Origin: Streptomyces bottropensis ATCC 25435
GTDB taxonomy: Bacteria; Actinomycetota; Actinomycetes; Streptomycetales; Streptomycetaceae
Direction: 5' to 3'
Assembly (NCBI RefSeq): GCF_000383595.1
Contig: NZ_KB911581.1
Span: forward strand, 7,337,519 to 7,401,518
DNA length: 64,000 nucleotides
Under the pieces are notes generated by a model. The model had not been told where the DNA came from, did not search any database, and saw only the letters and a list, made by a program, of their open reading frames with translations. Of the stretch, positions 53,974 to 62,318 are shown in pieces (within the stretch, counting starts at the first letter, position 1; every line of letters starts with the position of its first letter). The translations under genes and the position numbers were made by a program.

Positions 53974-55788
53974 TCACCCCGTGGTCCCGGACGTGCCCGT
54001 CATGCCGGTGGTTCCCGTCGTGCCGGTCGTCCCAGTCGTCCCGGTCGTGCCCGTCGTCTCGTAGTTCTGGCCGAGGACGACGGAGACGTCGGCGTTGGAC
54101 GTGGTCTCGCCCTTCTTCACGGCGCTGGTCGGCAGGCCGAGGGTCTTGGCGACCTCGACGGCGTCCTGTTTGCGGGCCGCGTCGGAGTAGGTGACCCGGG
54201 AGGTGGCCTCGGCTGTGGCGGTCGTGCCGGCGTCGAGGAAGGTGTAGCCGCCGTTGAGGACGACCACGCGGGCCTGCTCGGTGGCGTCCTTCTCGCCGGT
54301 GGCGTTGCGGATGCCGACGCGCACGGCGTCCCCGGCGTCGGGGCTCTTGGCGGCGCCGCCGAGCAGGTCCTTGACCACGCGGTCGGAGTCCTCGGCGCTG
54401 AGCGTGCCGTCCTGCTGGACGGGCAGCAGCTCCGTCCTGTGGTCGCCGCCCTTGGCGTGGTCGGCGAGCTTGGCGAGGAAGGTGCCGAGGTCCTTGTCGC
54501 TGAGCGAGGGGTCGAGGATCTGGGCCAGCGTCTGCACGGTGACCGTGGCGGCCTGCGCGTCGGACGACAGCTTGCGCAGCACGCCCTGCATGACCTGCCC
54601 GAACCGCTTGAGCTGCGCGTCCTGCGTCTCGCCCGGGGCCCGGTAGGTGGCGTAGGCGACGGCCATCTTGCCGCTGAGGGTCTGCGCCTTGCCCTTGGTG
54701 ACGAGAGGGGCGTCGGTCTTCTTCTTCGCCTCGGGGTCCGGCACGTTCGCGTTCGTGTCGATGTCGATGTTGCCGACGAGTCCGACGAGGTTGTTCAGGT
54801 ACGGGGTGTCCAGCCGCCAGGTGCCCTCGATGTCGGTGCCGAGGACGGTGTCGAGCGCGTCGCGGGTCCCGGAGGAGCCGTCGTCGTCGACGGATTTGGC
54901 GAGGGTGGTCGTGGTGCCGTCGTCGGCGGTCAGGGCGAGGGCGCCCGGGATCAGGACGGTGGCACCCCGCTGGGTGGTGGCGTTGTCGACGAGCAGCGCC
55001 GTGGAGGTGCCGCCGTTCCTGGTGTCGTGCAGGTGGACGACGACCACGTCCCGCTTCTGGGCGGCCGCGGAGGTCGTGGTGCCGCTCCGCTCGTCCGGGG
55101 AGGAGCCGGGCAGCATGCCCGCCCACCACAGGTAGCCGACGCCACCCACCACGACGAGCGCGAGGGCCACGACCAGGGCGACCATCCGGGTCCTGGCCCG
55201 CCGTTTGGCCTCCTCGCGGCGCTCGGTGCGGTTCTCGGTGAAGTTCAGCCAGTCGATGACGTCCTCGGAGTCGCCGTCGGGCTCCTCGACGAAGGCGAAC
55301 TGCTCGGTGCGGTAGTCCGGTTCGGCGCTGCCCGCTTCGGCGGAGTCCGCCTCGGCCGGGTTCCGTTCCGCGAAGGGATCGCCGGTCCGCGGGTCGCTGC
55401 CCTCGGCGGTCCCCTGGGGTGCCGACTGCTGCGGGATGTAGGCGGTCTGCTCGGCGACGGGCGTCTGCAGGCCGGTGGCCGCGGTCTGCCCGTAGGGGTC
55501 GTACGGGTCGTAGGCGGGCGCCGGTGCCTGCTGGCCCGGGTCGTAGCCCGTGCCGTACGTGCCGTAGCCCTGGGCGGGCTGCTGCTGGACCTGGCCGGTC
55601 GCGTACGGGTCGTAGCCGTAGCCCTGGGCGTACCCCTGGGGCTGCTGTGTCCCGTAGGGGTCGTACGCCTGTTGCTGAGGTACCTGCTGGGCGGGCACCT
55701 GTCGGTACACCGGCTGCCCGAACTCGTCGTAGCCGACGAGTTCGTAGCTCTGGTCGCCGCCGTAGCCGGCGTCGTATCGGTCGTTCAC
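53974..55788 (-). CDS. LytR-CpsA-Psr (LCP) family protein with LytR_C domain
   Basis: A 604-residue protein. A cytoplasmic N-terminal part of about 200 residues is rich in Q, Y, P and G (YDPYGTQQPQGYAQGYGYDP). One membrane segment (MVALVVALALVVVGGVGYLW) is followed by a diverged LCP domain (DVVVVHLHDTRNGGTSTALL, GTWRLDTPYLNNLVGLVGNI, AVAYATYRAPGETQDAQLKR) and a LytR_C domain (VRVGIRNATGE, SRVTYSDAARKQDAVEVAKT), ending in a short Gly-Thr repeat. LCP enzymes attach anionic glycopolymers to peptidoglycan. From memory the S. coelicolor ortholog serves spore-wall polymer attachment. Confidence 0.9.
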   Translation of the reverse strand: MNDRYDAGYGGDQSYELVGYDEFGQPVYRQVPAQQVPQQQAYDPYGTQQPQGYAQGYGYDPYATGQVQQQPAQGYGTYGTGYDPGQQAPAPAYDPYDPYGQTAATGLQTPVAEQTAYIPQQSAPQGTAEGSDPRTGDPFAERNPAEADSAEAGSAEPDYRTEQFAFVEEPDGDSEDVIDWLNFTENRTERREEAKRRARTRMVALVVALALVVVGGVGYLWWAGMLPGSSPDERSGTTTSAAAQKRDVVVVHLHDTRNGGTSTALLVDNATTQRGATVLIPGALALTADDGTTTTLAKSVDDDGSSGTRDALDTVLGTDIEGTWRLDTPYLNNLVGLVGNIDIDTNANVPDPEAKKKTDAPLVTKGKAQTLSGKMAVAYATYRAPGETQDAQLKRFGQVMQGVLRKLSSDAQAATVTVQTLAQILDPSLSDKDLGTFLAKLADHAKGGDHRTELLPVQQDGTLSAEDSDRVVKDLLGGAAKSPDAGDAVRVGIRNATGEKDATEQARVVVLNGGYTFLDAGTTATAEATSRVTYSDAARKQDAVEVAKTLGLPTSAVKKGETTSNADVSVVLGQNYETTGTTGTTGTTGTTGTTGMTGTSGTTG

Positions 55789-55804
55789 CGGTGCCCCTCT
55801 CGGC

Positions 55805-56515
55805 TCACTCGCCGCGGTACAGCTGCCGCTTGTCGATGTAGCGCACCACGCCGTCCGGCACCAGGTACCAGACGGGATCGCCCTTGGCGACTCTCGCACG
55901 GCAGTCCGTGGAGGAGATGGCCAGTGCCGGCACCTCGACCAGGGAGACCCCGCCCGCGGGAAGGCCCGGGTCGGCCAGGGTGTGACCCGGACGGGTGACC
56001 CCGATGAAATGCGCGAGGGAGAAGAGTTCCTCGGCGTCGCGCCAGGTGAGGATCTGGCCGAGCGCGTCGGCGCCGGTGATGAAGAAGAGGTCCGAGTCGG
56101 CGTTGAGGTCGTGCAGTTCACGCAGGGTGTCGATGGTGTACGTGAGGCCCTTGCGGTCGATGTCGATCCGACTCACGGAGAAATGGGGGTTCTCGGCCGT
56201 GGCGATGACCGTCATCAGGTAGCGGTCCTCGGCCGCCGAGACCGAGCGGTGGGACTTCTGCCACGGCTGACCGGTCGGTACGAACACGACCTCGTCGAGA
56301 CCGAACTGCGCGGCGACCTCCTGGGCCGCCACGAGGTGCCCGTGGTGGATCGGGTCGAACGTGCCGCCCATGACGCCGAGGCGGCGGCGGCCGGGCTGCG
56401 ACGGGCGGTTTCCCGGTGCGCCGGAGGCACTGTCGGCCCGGCCGTCCGTGGTGTCGTGCGCCTGGTCAGCCGCCTTGTCGTGCTCGGGACCGGTAGGCAT
56501 TTCCTGCTCTCCCAT
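55805..56515 (-). CDS. nadD: Nicotinate-nucleotide adenylyltransferase
   Basis: A 236-residue NadD with the nucleotidyltransferase motif GVMGGTFDPIHHGHLVAAQE after a 45-residue charged N-terminal extension, and the second motif ALAISSTDCRARVAKGDPV near the C-terminus. It adenylates NaMN to NaAD in NAD synthesis. The extension may be shortened by starting at ATG 56500. Sixteen base pairs separate it from the LCP gene downstream, so they are probably co-transcribed. Confidence 0.95.
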   Translation of the reverse strand: MGEQEMPTGPEHDKAADQAHDTTDGRADSASGAPGNRPSQPGRRRLGVMGGTFDPIHHGHLVAAQEVAAQFGLDEVVFVPTGQPWQKSHRSVSAAEDRYLMTVIATAENPHFSVSRIDIDRKGLTYTIDTLRELHDLNADSDLFFITGADALGQILTWRDAEELFSLAHFIGVTRPGHTLADPGLPAGGVSLVEVPALAISSTDCRARVAKGDPVWYLVPDGVVRYIDKRQLYRGE

Positions 56516-56573
56516 GCGTGGAGAGCCTACCGGCCCGGCCGACGCAGACCGTTCGAACGTCCTTTTGCGCGGA

Positions 56574-56741
56574 TTAGCGATCGCGGTTGAAACGGGTGGT
56601 GATCCACAGCAGCAGCATCAGGGCGAAGAAGGCTCCGCCGCCGGTCAGGTAGGGGCTCAGGCTCTCGTGGTTGCCGCTGTGCTCCCCGCCGCCCTCGGCG
56701 GCGAAAGTGACCAAGTCGGCAGCGGTGCTGTGGAAGCTCAT
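56574..56741 (-). CDS. Small membrane protein (55 residues)
   Basis: A 55-codon frame: SFHSTAADLVTFAAEGGGE, then SGNHESLSPYLTGGGAFFAL, LMLLLWITTRFNRDR. One membrane segment lies at about residues 37-49 with a positively charged end. The NHESLSPYLTGGG-hydrophobic-RFNRDR pattern is conserved near nadD in actinobacteria (recalled, not searched). It has no known function. Codon bias fits a real gene; it is too short for most gene finders' length limits. Confidence 0.75.
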   Translation of the reverse strand: MSFHSTAADLVTFAAEGGGEHSGNHESLSPYLTGGGAFFALMLLLWITTRFNRDR

Positions 56742-56917
56742 CGTCGGCGTGACCTATCCGGTGGTGGGATCGGGATGAAGACCCGCCCATCGTAAGCGGG
56801 AGCCTTCGCCGCGATCACGCCGACTCCGCCCAGGAGTGAACGCGGGCGCCGCCGGGCGCGTACTCCGCGTGCGAGCAACCGTTCGCGCGTGCCGGACGTC
56901 CTTCCCGTCGGCGGGCG

Positions 56918-57088
56918 TCAGTCGTCCCGCTTGTATCCCCGCAGAAGGAACCACGCCATCAGGACGGAGCCCAGGACCATCACGATCAGCACCACACGCA
57001 GCAGGTTGCCGGCTCCCTGTTCCTTCGCGGCGGCGTCCGCGGCCTCGGTGAGCCATGCGGACGCGGGCAGGTGCGGGAGATGCCCCAT
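56918..57088 (-). CDS. Small membrane protein (56 residues)
   Basis: From ATG 57088, preceded by AAGGAG 7 nt upstream: GHLPHLPASAWLTEAADAAA, KEQGAGNLLRVVLIVMVLGS, VLMAWFLLRGYKRDD. There is an amphipathic start, one membrane segment at about residues 30-49 and a basic/acidic end. I do not recognise the function. It is divergent from the M48 protease gene 98 bp away and lies in line with nadD and the LCP gene. Confidence 0.75.
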   Translation of the reverse strand: MGHLPHLPASAWLTEAADAAAKEQGAGNLLRVVLIVMVLGSVLMAWFLLRGYKRDD

Positions 57089-57186
57089 GAGATCGCTCCT
57101 TACGGTTGATGCCTTGCCACGGTAACTCCGCCTAGGCTGGACCCCGCTTCGGGGGCAACTTGGGCACACAGACGCATGGGGGAAAC

Positions 57187-58317
57187 ATGCCGGAAGAAAG
57201 CCACGAGCAGAACGGGCGCGAGAACGTGCCGAGCAGGCAGCGCAGGCGCTTCGAGGGGATCTCCTCCCGGGCGTACGAACACCCCGCCGACCGCTCGGCG
57301 CTGGTGGCGCTGCGCAAGCTCAGCGGCTTCGACACCGTGTTCAAGGCGCTCAGCGGCCTGCTGCCGGAACGCAGCCTGAGGCTGCTGTTCCTGTCCGACT
57401 CCGTACGGGTCTCGGACCAGCAGTTCACCCACCTCAACGACATGCTGCGGGACGCGTGCTACATCCTGGACCTGGAGAAGGTCCCGCCGATGTACGTGAA
57501 CCAGGATCCGCAGCCGAACGCGATGTGCATCGGCCTGGACGAGCCGATCATCGTCGTCACCACCGGGCTCGTCGAGCTGCTCGGCGAGGAGGAGATGCGG
57601 GCCGTCATCGGGCACGAGGTGGGCCACGCGCTCTCCGGCCACTCGGTGTACCGCACGATACTGCTCTTCCTGACGAGCCTCGCCGTGAAGATCGCCTGGA
57701 TCCCGCTGGGGAACCTCGCGATCATGGCGATCGTGACCGGGCTGCGCGAGTGGTTCCGCAAGTCGGAGCTGTCCGCCGACCGTGCGGGTCTGCTGGTCGG
57801 CCAGGACGTCCAGGCGTCGATGCGCGGTCTGATGAAGATCGCGGGCGGCAACCACCTGCACGAGATGAACGTGGACGCGTTCCTCGCGCAGGCCGAGGAG
57901 TACGAGGCCGGGGGCGACCTGCGCGACTCCGTCCTCAAGATCCTCAATGTGCTGCCCCGCTCGCACCCCTTCACCGCCGTGCGCGCGGCCGAGCTGAAGA
58001 AGTGGGCCGAGTCCCGTGACTACCAGCGGATCATGGACGGGCACTACCCGCGGCGCAGCGAGGACAAGGACACCTCGGTGACCGACTCCTTCCGTGAGTC
58101 GGCCTCGCACTACACGAGCAGTGTGAAGAACTCCAAGGACCCGCTGATGAAGCTGGTCACCGACATCGCGGGCGGCGCGGGAGACCTCGGCGGCCGGGTC
58201 CGCCGCGGCTTCGGCAACGCCACGCGCGGCGGCGGTGCGACGGCCACCGACTCCGACCCGGGCCAGGGCGGCGGCACGGACACCGCCACGGAGGACAGGC
58301 GCCGCGACGAGGAGTGA
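57187..58317 (+). CDS. M48 family metallopeptidase
   Basis: A 376-residue zinc protease. The zinc motif is RAVIGHEVGHALSGHS with H143, E144, H147, and the third ligand region is SELSADRAGLLVGQDV. A hydrophobic pair (ILLFLTSLAVKIAWIPL, LAIMAIVTGL) flanks the site as in HtpX-type proteases, so it is probably membrane-bound and trims misfolded membrane proteins. The C-terminal 60 residues are Gly/Thr/Asp-rich. ATG 57187 after GGGGGAAAC is used; an upstream TTG is unlikely. Confidence 0.9.
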   Translation: MPEESHEQNGRENVPSRQRRRFEGISSRAYEHPADRSALVALRKLSGFDTVFKALSGLLPERSLRLLFLSDSVRVSDQQFTHLNDMLRDACYILDLEKVPPMYVNQDPQPNAMCIGLDEPIIVVTTGLVELLGEEEMRAVIGHEVGHALSGHSVYRTILLFLTSLAVKIAWIPLGNLAIMAIVTGLREWFRKSELSADRAGLLVGQDVQASMRGLMKIAGGNHLHEMNVDAFLAQAEEYEAGGDLRDSVLKILNVLPRSHPFTAVRAAELKKWAESRDYQRIMDGHYPRRSEDKDTSVTDSFRESASHYTSSVKNSKDPLMKLVTDIAGGAGDLGGRVRRGFGNATRGGGATATDSDPGQGGGTDTATEDRRRDEE

Positions 58318-58335
58318 CGTACGGCAGGACTGCCG

Positions 58336-58380
58336 GTGGGTGGGGCCGGCCGCGCGAACCGCGCGGCCGGCCCCACCCAC
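58336..58380. terminator. Perfect 21-bp bidirectional terminator
   Basis: 58336-58356 is the exact inverse of 58360-58380 with a 3-nt AAC loop. It lies midway between the convergent M48 gene (ends 58317) and membrane protein gene (ends 58388). Confidence 0.9.
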
Positions 58381-58387
58381 ATGTGGC

Positions 58388-59458
58388 TCACACCTTCGGC
58401 TGTGCGCTCTCCGCGAGGGTGCCGCACAGGGCCGTGGCGGCGCCCGTGCCGTACGGGTCGGTGCCCGCGGCGGGGCCGCCCTCCTTGGCGGTCTGGCCGG
58501 CCAGGAGGGGGCGCAGATGGTTCGTGGCGTCGTCGGCGCAGGCCAGCGGCCCGGCCTGGACGTAGGAGACGACGACCTCGACCTGGTGGGTGCGCAGGTC
58601 GTCCTGGTCGAAGCGGAAGTGCAGCTCGCGCCGGACGGTGAACAGCGAGGCCTCGGCGTCGGTCCGGTCGCCGGGCGGCCGCAGCGCGTACACCAGGGTG
58701 TGTGCGGCGACGACCTCCAGGGTGCCGGAGTCGAACTCGGCGGCCTGGAGGGTGCCCTGGACGCGGATGCGGTGGTCGGCGAGTGCCGCGCGGGACGGGT
58801 CGAAGCGGACCAGCCAGCCGGTCGGGGCGTGCCGCCCGTCGGCCGCCGGGTGATCGAAGCTCTGCTCGAACTGGTCGAGCTGCTCCCCGTCCAGCAGCCG
58901 CCGCACGGGCTGGACGGTGACGCCGCCGAGCACCTCCGGGTCGAGCGAGGAGGCGACGAGGTACTCCTTGGCGATGGTCAGCGCGGAGACGACCTGGCTG
59001 TCGGTGAAGTGGGCGGTGCGCCGGGTGGCCGGCATCGTGATGCCCTCGGCGCCGATCCGGAACTGGGCGGCCGGGCTGTGCGCGTACAGCGTCTCGGCCT
59101 TCTCGGCACCGGGCACGGTGGACTGCGGGGACAGCGGGATCACCGTCATCCTCAGCGGCTCGGTGGGCTTGGCGGCCGGGGTGTCGTACGGATGGCGGAC
59201 GCCCATGTAGACGGCGGTGCCGAAGGCGAGGGCGACCAGCAGGACGAGGACGAGGGCCTGCCGGGAGAGACCTCGGCGGACGACGGGGCGGCGGCGGACG
59301 GCGGGGGCGTGGTCGGAGAGGCGCTCGTGGGCGGAGAACTCCTGGATGCGGGCAGCGCGGACGAACGACTCGTCGAAGACGACGGATCGGTATTCGTCCT
59401 CGCCACCGCCGGGGGTGCCCTCGGGAGTCCCCTCAGGTGGGTTTCCTGGCCCGCCCAT
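58388..59458 (-). CDS. Membrane protein with SVVFDESFVRAA motif
   Basis: A 356-residue protein. The cytoplasmic N-terminus carries EYRSVVFDESFVRAARIQE and AHERLSDH; one membrane segment follows (LVLVLLVALAFGTAVYMG, about residues 70-90), then a roughly 260-residue extracytoplasmic domain (RTAHFTDSQVVSALTIAKEY, LVRFDPSRAALADHRIRVQG, QVEVVVSYVQAGP) with two cysteines near the end. I do not recognise a fold. The same motif is in the next upstream gene. From memory the S. coelicolor counterparts (SCO2583/SCO2584) were found among spore-wall-complex interactors. The ATG follows TACTCT by 6 nt. Confidence 0.8.
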   Translation of the reverse strand: MGGPGNPPEGTPEGTPGGGEDEYRSVVFDESFVRAARIQEFSAHERLSDHAPAVRRRPVVRRGLSRQALVLVLLVALAFGTAVYMGVRHPYDTPAAKPTEPLRMTVIPLSPQSTVPGAEKAETLYAHSPAAQFRIGAEGITMPATRRTAHFTDSQVVSALTIAKEYLVASSLDPEVLGGVTVQPVRRLLDGEQLDQFEQSFDHPAADGRHAPTGWLVRFDPSRAALADHRIRVQGTLQAAEFDSGTLEVVAAHTLVYALRPPGDRTDAEASLFTVRRELHFRFDQDDLRTHQVEVVVSYVQAGPLACADDATNHLRPLLAGQTAKEGGPAAGTDPYGTGAATALCGTLAESAQPKV

Positions 59459-59464
59459 ACTTTG

Positions 59465-59470
59465 AGAGTA
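59465..59470 (-). promoter_or_regulatory. -10 hexamer TACTCT, leaderless type
   Basis: Minus-strand TACTCT lies 6 nt before the ATG at 59458. Confidence 0.5.
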
Positions 59471-59581
59471 GGTCTTCGGGAGCTTCGGTAAACGCACCGC
59501 TGCACGACAACTTCTGACAGGTCCTCACCAGGTTCGCGCACGACCGGCGAACCGCTCTCCCGGGCCCGTGCGAGGCCCTAC

Positions 59582-60166
59582 TCAGGGTGTGCGGGGGTCC
59601 GCGGAGACGACCGGCTGGGAGAAGTCGGCGGAGGCGGAGGGCCCTGTCGGGGCGCCCTGCTCGACACCGGTGGTGGCGGGGGGCGGGACCCGGTCGCCGC
59701 GGCCGGAGGAGGTGCCCCGGTAGACGGCGGTGAAGGCCAGCGCGACCATGCCGATGCCCATCACGAGGGCGAGGATCCAGGCGACGGGCCGGTGCCAGCG
59801 CGTCTGCTTGCCGTACGGCCTGCCGTAGGCTCCGTCGGCTCCGTAGCGGCCCTCCAGGATGTCGGAGTCGTCGAGGTCGTCGCGGCCGTGGCCGTAGTCC
59901 GGGCCGTAGCCGTCGTCGTAACGGTCGTCGTCGCCGCGTACTCCTCGGGAGTGCGAGCGGCGGGCTTCGGCCTCCTGGGCCGCGGCACGGGCCTCCGCCG
60001 CCGCCAGCAGACGTTCGACCGCGGTCGGCTCGTGGACCACGGCCGCCCGGACGAAGTCCTCGTCGAAGACCACGGAGGCGAACTCTTCGTCCATACCCCC
60101 GCGGTCGCGGTCGTCGTCGGGCTCCCAGCCGTCAGGGAACGGCGTGCCCCCCACGTCCTCCGGCAC
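59582..60166 (-). CDS. Second membrane protein with SVVFDEDFVRAA motif
   Basis: A 194-residue protein from GTG 60166. It has EFASVVFDEDFVRAAVVHEP and AVERLLAAAEARAAAQEAEA, then an Asp/Tyr/Gly-rich stretch (DDRYDDGYGPDYGHGRDD), one membrane segment (PVAWILALVMGIGMVALAFT) and a short outer tail. GTG 60166 is chosen because TACTCT lies exactly 6 nt before it, the same arrangement as in its neighbour; the open frame reaches a TTG at 60193, whose codons include this hexamer. It is a paralog of the adjacent gene over the N-terminal motif only. Confidence 0.75.
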   Translation of the reverse strand: MPEDVGGTPFPDGWEPDDDRDRGGMDEEFASVVFDEDFVRAAVVHEPTAVERLLAAAEARAAAQEAEARRSHSRGVRGDDDRYDDGYGPDYGHGRDDLDDSDILEGRYGADGAYGRPYGKQTRWHRPVAWILALVMGIGMVALAFTAVYRGTSSGRGDRVPPPATTGVEQGAPTGPSASADFSQPVVSADPRTP

Positions 60167-60172
60167 GGATCC

Positions 60173-60178
60173 AGAGTA
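60173..60178 (-). promoter_or_regulatory. -10 hexamer TACTCT, leaderless type
   Basis: Minus-strand TACTCT lies 6 nt before GTG 60166, identical to the hexamer of the neighbouring paralog. Confidence 0.5.
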
Positions 60179-60287
60179 GACCGGGGTGGTCAATTTGGGC
60201 AGACGGTCAGGAAATTCATCGGTTACGCCGAACGGGGCGCCGGTCCGTTCACAGGAACGGGCAGACGCCCCGCGCGCTCCGCGCCGG

Positions 60288-61574
60288 CTAGCGGCGGACG
60301 TGTCCGTCGCCGGTGACGATGTACTTCGTGCTGGTCAGCTCGGGCAGGCCCATCGGGCCCCGGGCGTGCAGCTTCTGCGTGGAGATGCCGATCTCGGCGC
60401 CGAAACCGAACTGGCCGCCGTCGGTGAACCGGGTCGAGGCGTTGACGGCGACCGTGGTGGAGTCGACCAGCTGGGTGAAGCGGCGGGCGGCCTGCTGGGA
60501 GGTGGTGACGATCGCCTCGGTGTGGCCGGAGCTCCACAGCCGGATGTGTTCCACGGCCCGGTCGAGCGAGTCGACGACGGCGGCGGCGATGTCGTACGAC
60601 AGGTACTCGGTCTCCCAGTCCTCCGTGGTGGCCTCCACGACCGTGGCCCGGCTCTCCTTGGCGTAGGCGAGCACGCGCTCGTCGGCGTGGACCGTGACGC
60701 CCGCGTCGGCGAGCGCGTCGAGGGCGCGGGGCAGGAACTCGGGGGCGATGTCCTGGTGGACGAGGAGGGTCTCGGCGGCGTTGCAGACGCTGACGCGGTG
60801 GGCCTTGGAGTTGATCAGGATCTCGATCGCCATGTCGAGGTCGGCGACGGCGTCGACGTAGACGTGGCAGTTGCCCGTGCCGGTCTCGATCACCGGGACG
60901 GTGGACTCCTCGACGACCGTGCGGATCAGGGAGGCGCCGCCGCGCGGGATGAGCACGTCGACCAGGCCGCGGGCGCGCATCAGCTCGCGGACGGACTCGC
61001 GGCTCTCACCGGGGACGAGCTGGATGGAGTCGGCGGGCAGGCCCGCGCCGCCGACGGCGTCCCGCAGGACGCGCACGAGGGCGGCGTTGGACTCGTGGGC
61101 GGAGGACGAGCCGCGCAGCAGGACGGCGTTGCCGGACTTCAGGCAGAGGGCGGCGGCGTCCACGGTCACGTTCGGGCGGGCCTCGTAGATGATACCGACG
61201 ACGCCGAGGGGGACGCGGACCTGGCGCAGGTCGATGCCGTTCGGGAGGGTGGAGCCGCGCACGACCTCGCCGACCGGGTCGGGCAGCGCGGCCACGTCAC
61301 GGACGTCGGCGGCGATCGCGCGGATCCGCTCCGGGGTCAGGGTGAGCCGGTCGACGATCGCCTCGCTGGTGCCTGCCTCACGGGCCCGCTCGATGTCCTT
61401 GGCGTTTGCCTCCACGATGTCGCTCGTACGGACCACCAGCGCGTCGGCGATGGCGAGCAGCGCGTCGTCCTTGTCGGCGCGCGGCAGCGGCGCGAGGTCG
61501 GCGGCGGCGGCCTTGGCCCGGTAGGCGGCCCGGGTGACCGGCGTCATGGAGTCGTACGGCGAGAGCGAGGTCAT
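60288..61574 (-). CDS. proA: Gamma-glutamyl phosphate reductase
   Basis: A 428-residue aldehyde-dehydrogenase-fold enzyme: GVVGIIYEARPNVTVDAAAL, CLKSGNAVLLRGSSSAHESN, DVLIPRGGASLIRTVVEEST, ETGTGNCHVYVD, the catalytic cysteine C264 in HRVSVCNAAETLLVH and FGFGAEIGISTQKLHARGPM. It makes glutamate-5-semialdehyde from gamma-glutamyl phosphate, the second step of proline synthesis. One unknown gene separates it from proB. The ATG follows TACCCT by 6 nt with no ribosome binding site. Confidence 0.97.
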   Translation of the reverse strand: MTSLSPYDSMTPVTRAAYRAKAAAADLAPLPRADKDDALLAIADALVVRTSDIVEANAKDIERAREAGTSEAIVDRLTLTPERIRAIAADVRDVAALPDPVGEVVRGSTLPNGIDLRQVRVPLGVVGIIYEARPNVTVDAAALCLKSGNAVLLRGSSSAHESNAALVRVLRDAVGGAGLPADSIQLVPGESRESVRELMRARGLVDVLIPRGGASLIRTVVEESTVPVIETGTGNCHVYVDAVADLDMAIEILINSKAHRVSVCNAAETLLVHQDIAPEFLPRALDALADAGVTVHADERVLAYAKESRATVVEATTEDWETEYLSYDIAAAVVDSLDRAVEHIRLWSSGHTEAIVTTSQQAARRFTQLVDSTTVAVNASTRFTDGGQFGFGAEIGISTQKLHARGPMGLPELTSTKYIVTGDGHVRR

Positions 61575-61580
61575 ACAGGA

Positions 61581-61586
61581 AGGGTA
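61581..61586 (-). promoter_or_regulatory. -10 hexamer TACCCT for proA, leaderless type
   Basis: Minus-strand TACCCT lies 6 nt before the proA ATG at 61574. Confidence 0.5.
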
Positions 61587-61690
61587 GTGCGCCGGGCGGA
61601 GGGGTCCAGCGCGTGTTCCACAGCGCGAGACACGCCGTGCGGGGGACCACCGGGGCACTCCTGGGCAGGGCCGGGCTCCCTCCGGGACGG

Positions 61691-62167
61691 TCAGTAGGGA
61701 TGGACCCCTACGGGTGTCGCCGGGGGCGACCCGTACCCCTCGGCGATGCGCTGGTGGTAGGTCTGGCGGTCGATGACCTCCAGGCCGACGATCTCCCAGG
61801 GCGGCAGCCCGGCCGTGCGGCGGTGCTCGCCCCACAGGCGCAGGGCGACGGCGGCCGCGTCGTGGAGGTCGCGGGCCTCCTCCCAGTAGCGGATCTCGGC
61901 GTGGTCGTTGGCATAGCGGCTGGTCAGCAGGAAGGGGTGGTCGTGGGCGAGCTGTTCCAGGCCGCGCCGCACCTCCGCGAGGGGAGCCTCGGCCCCGGAG
62001 ACGCTCAGCGTGACGTGCCAGAGCCGGGGCAGGTCCTGCGGCCTCTCGGCGCCCTCGCTCTCGTACGTGTCCGAGGCGGCGACGCTGGTGAGCTTGCGCT
62101 CCTCGCCGACCGCACGGGAGGGACCACCACCGCGGGACGCCGCGGCCCCGGGGCGCACTCGTCTCAC
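61691..62167 (-). CDS. Conserved hypothetical protein between proA and proB
   Basis: A 158-residue protein from GTG 62167, with AAGGAGG 6 nt upstream. About 45 disordered N-terminal residues precede a compact domain: LPRLWHVTLSVSGAEAPLAE, LEQLAHDHPFLLTSRYANDH, EIRYWEEARDLHDAAAVALR, PPWEIVGLEVIDRQTYHQRI. The beta-alpha-beta-beta layout looks ferredoxin-like. It is a lineage-conserved Streptomyces protein of unknown function; position suggests no direct link to proline synthesis because proA seems to have its own promoter. Confidence 0.75.
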   Translation of the reverse strand: MRRVRPGAAASRGGGPSRAVGEERKLTSVAASDTYESEGAERPQDLPRLWHVTLSVSGAEAPLAEVRRGLEQLAHDHPFLLTSRYANDHAEIRYWEEARDLHDAAAVALRLWGEHRRTAGLPPWEIVGLEVIDRQTYHQRIAEGYGSPPATPVGVHPY

Positions 62168-62318
62168 GACGGCCTCCTTCGCAACGATTCGAGCTTCGCA
62201 ACAGGTCGTGCGGAATCTCCCTGCGTCAAAGTTGAGCAGGCTCAGGGGCTTCGCGTGGCGGTTTTACGGAACGTGCACCGCCGGGGCCCGCGCTCTGCTC
62301 CCTCCACGAGGCCGCTGG

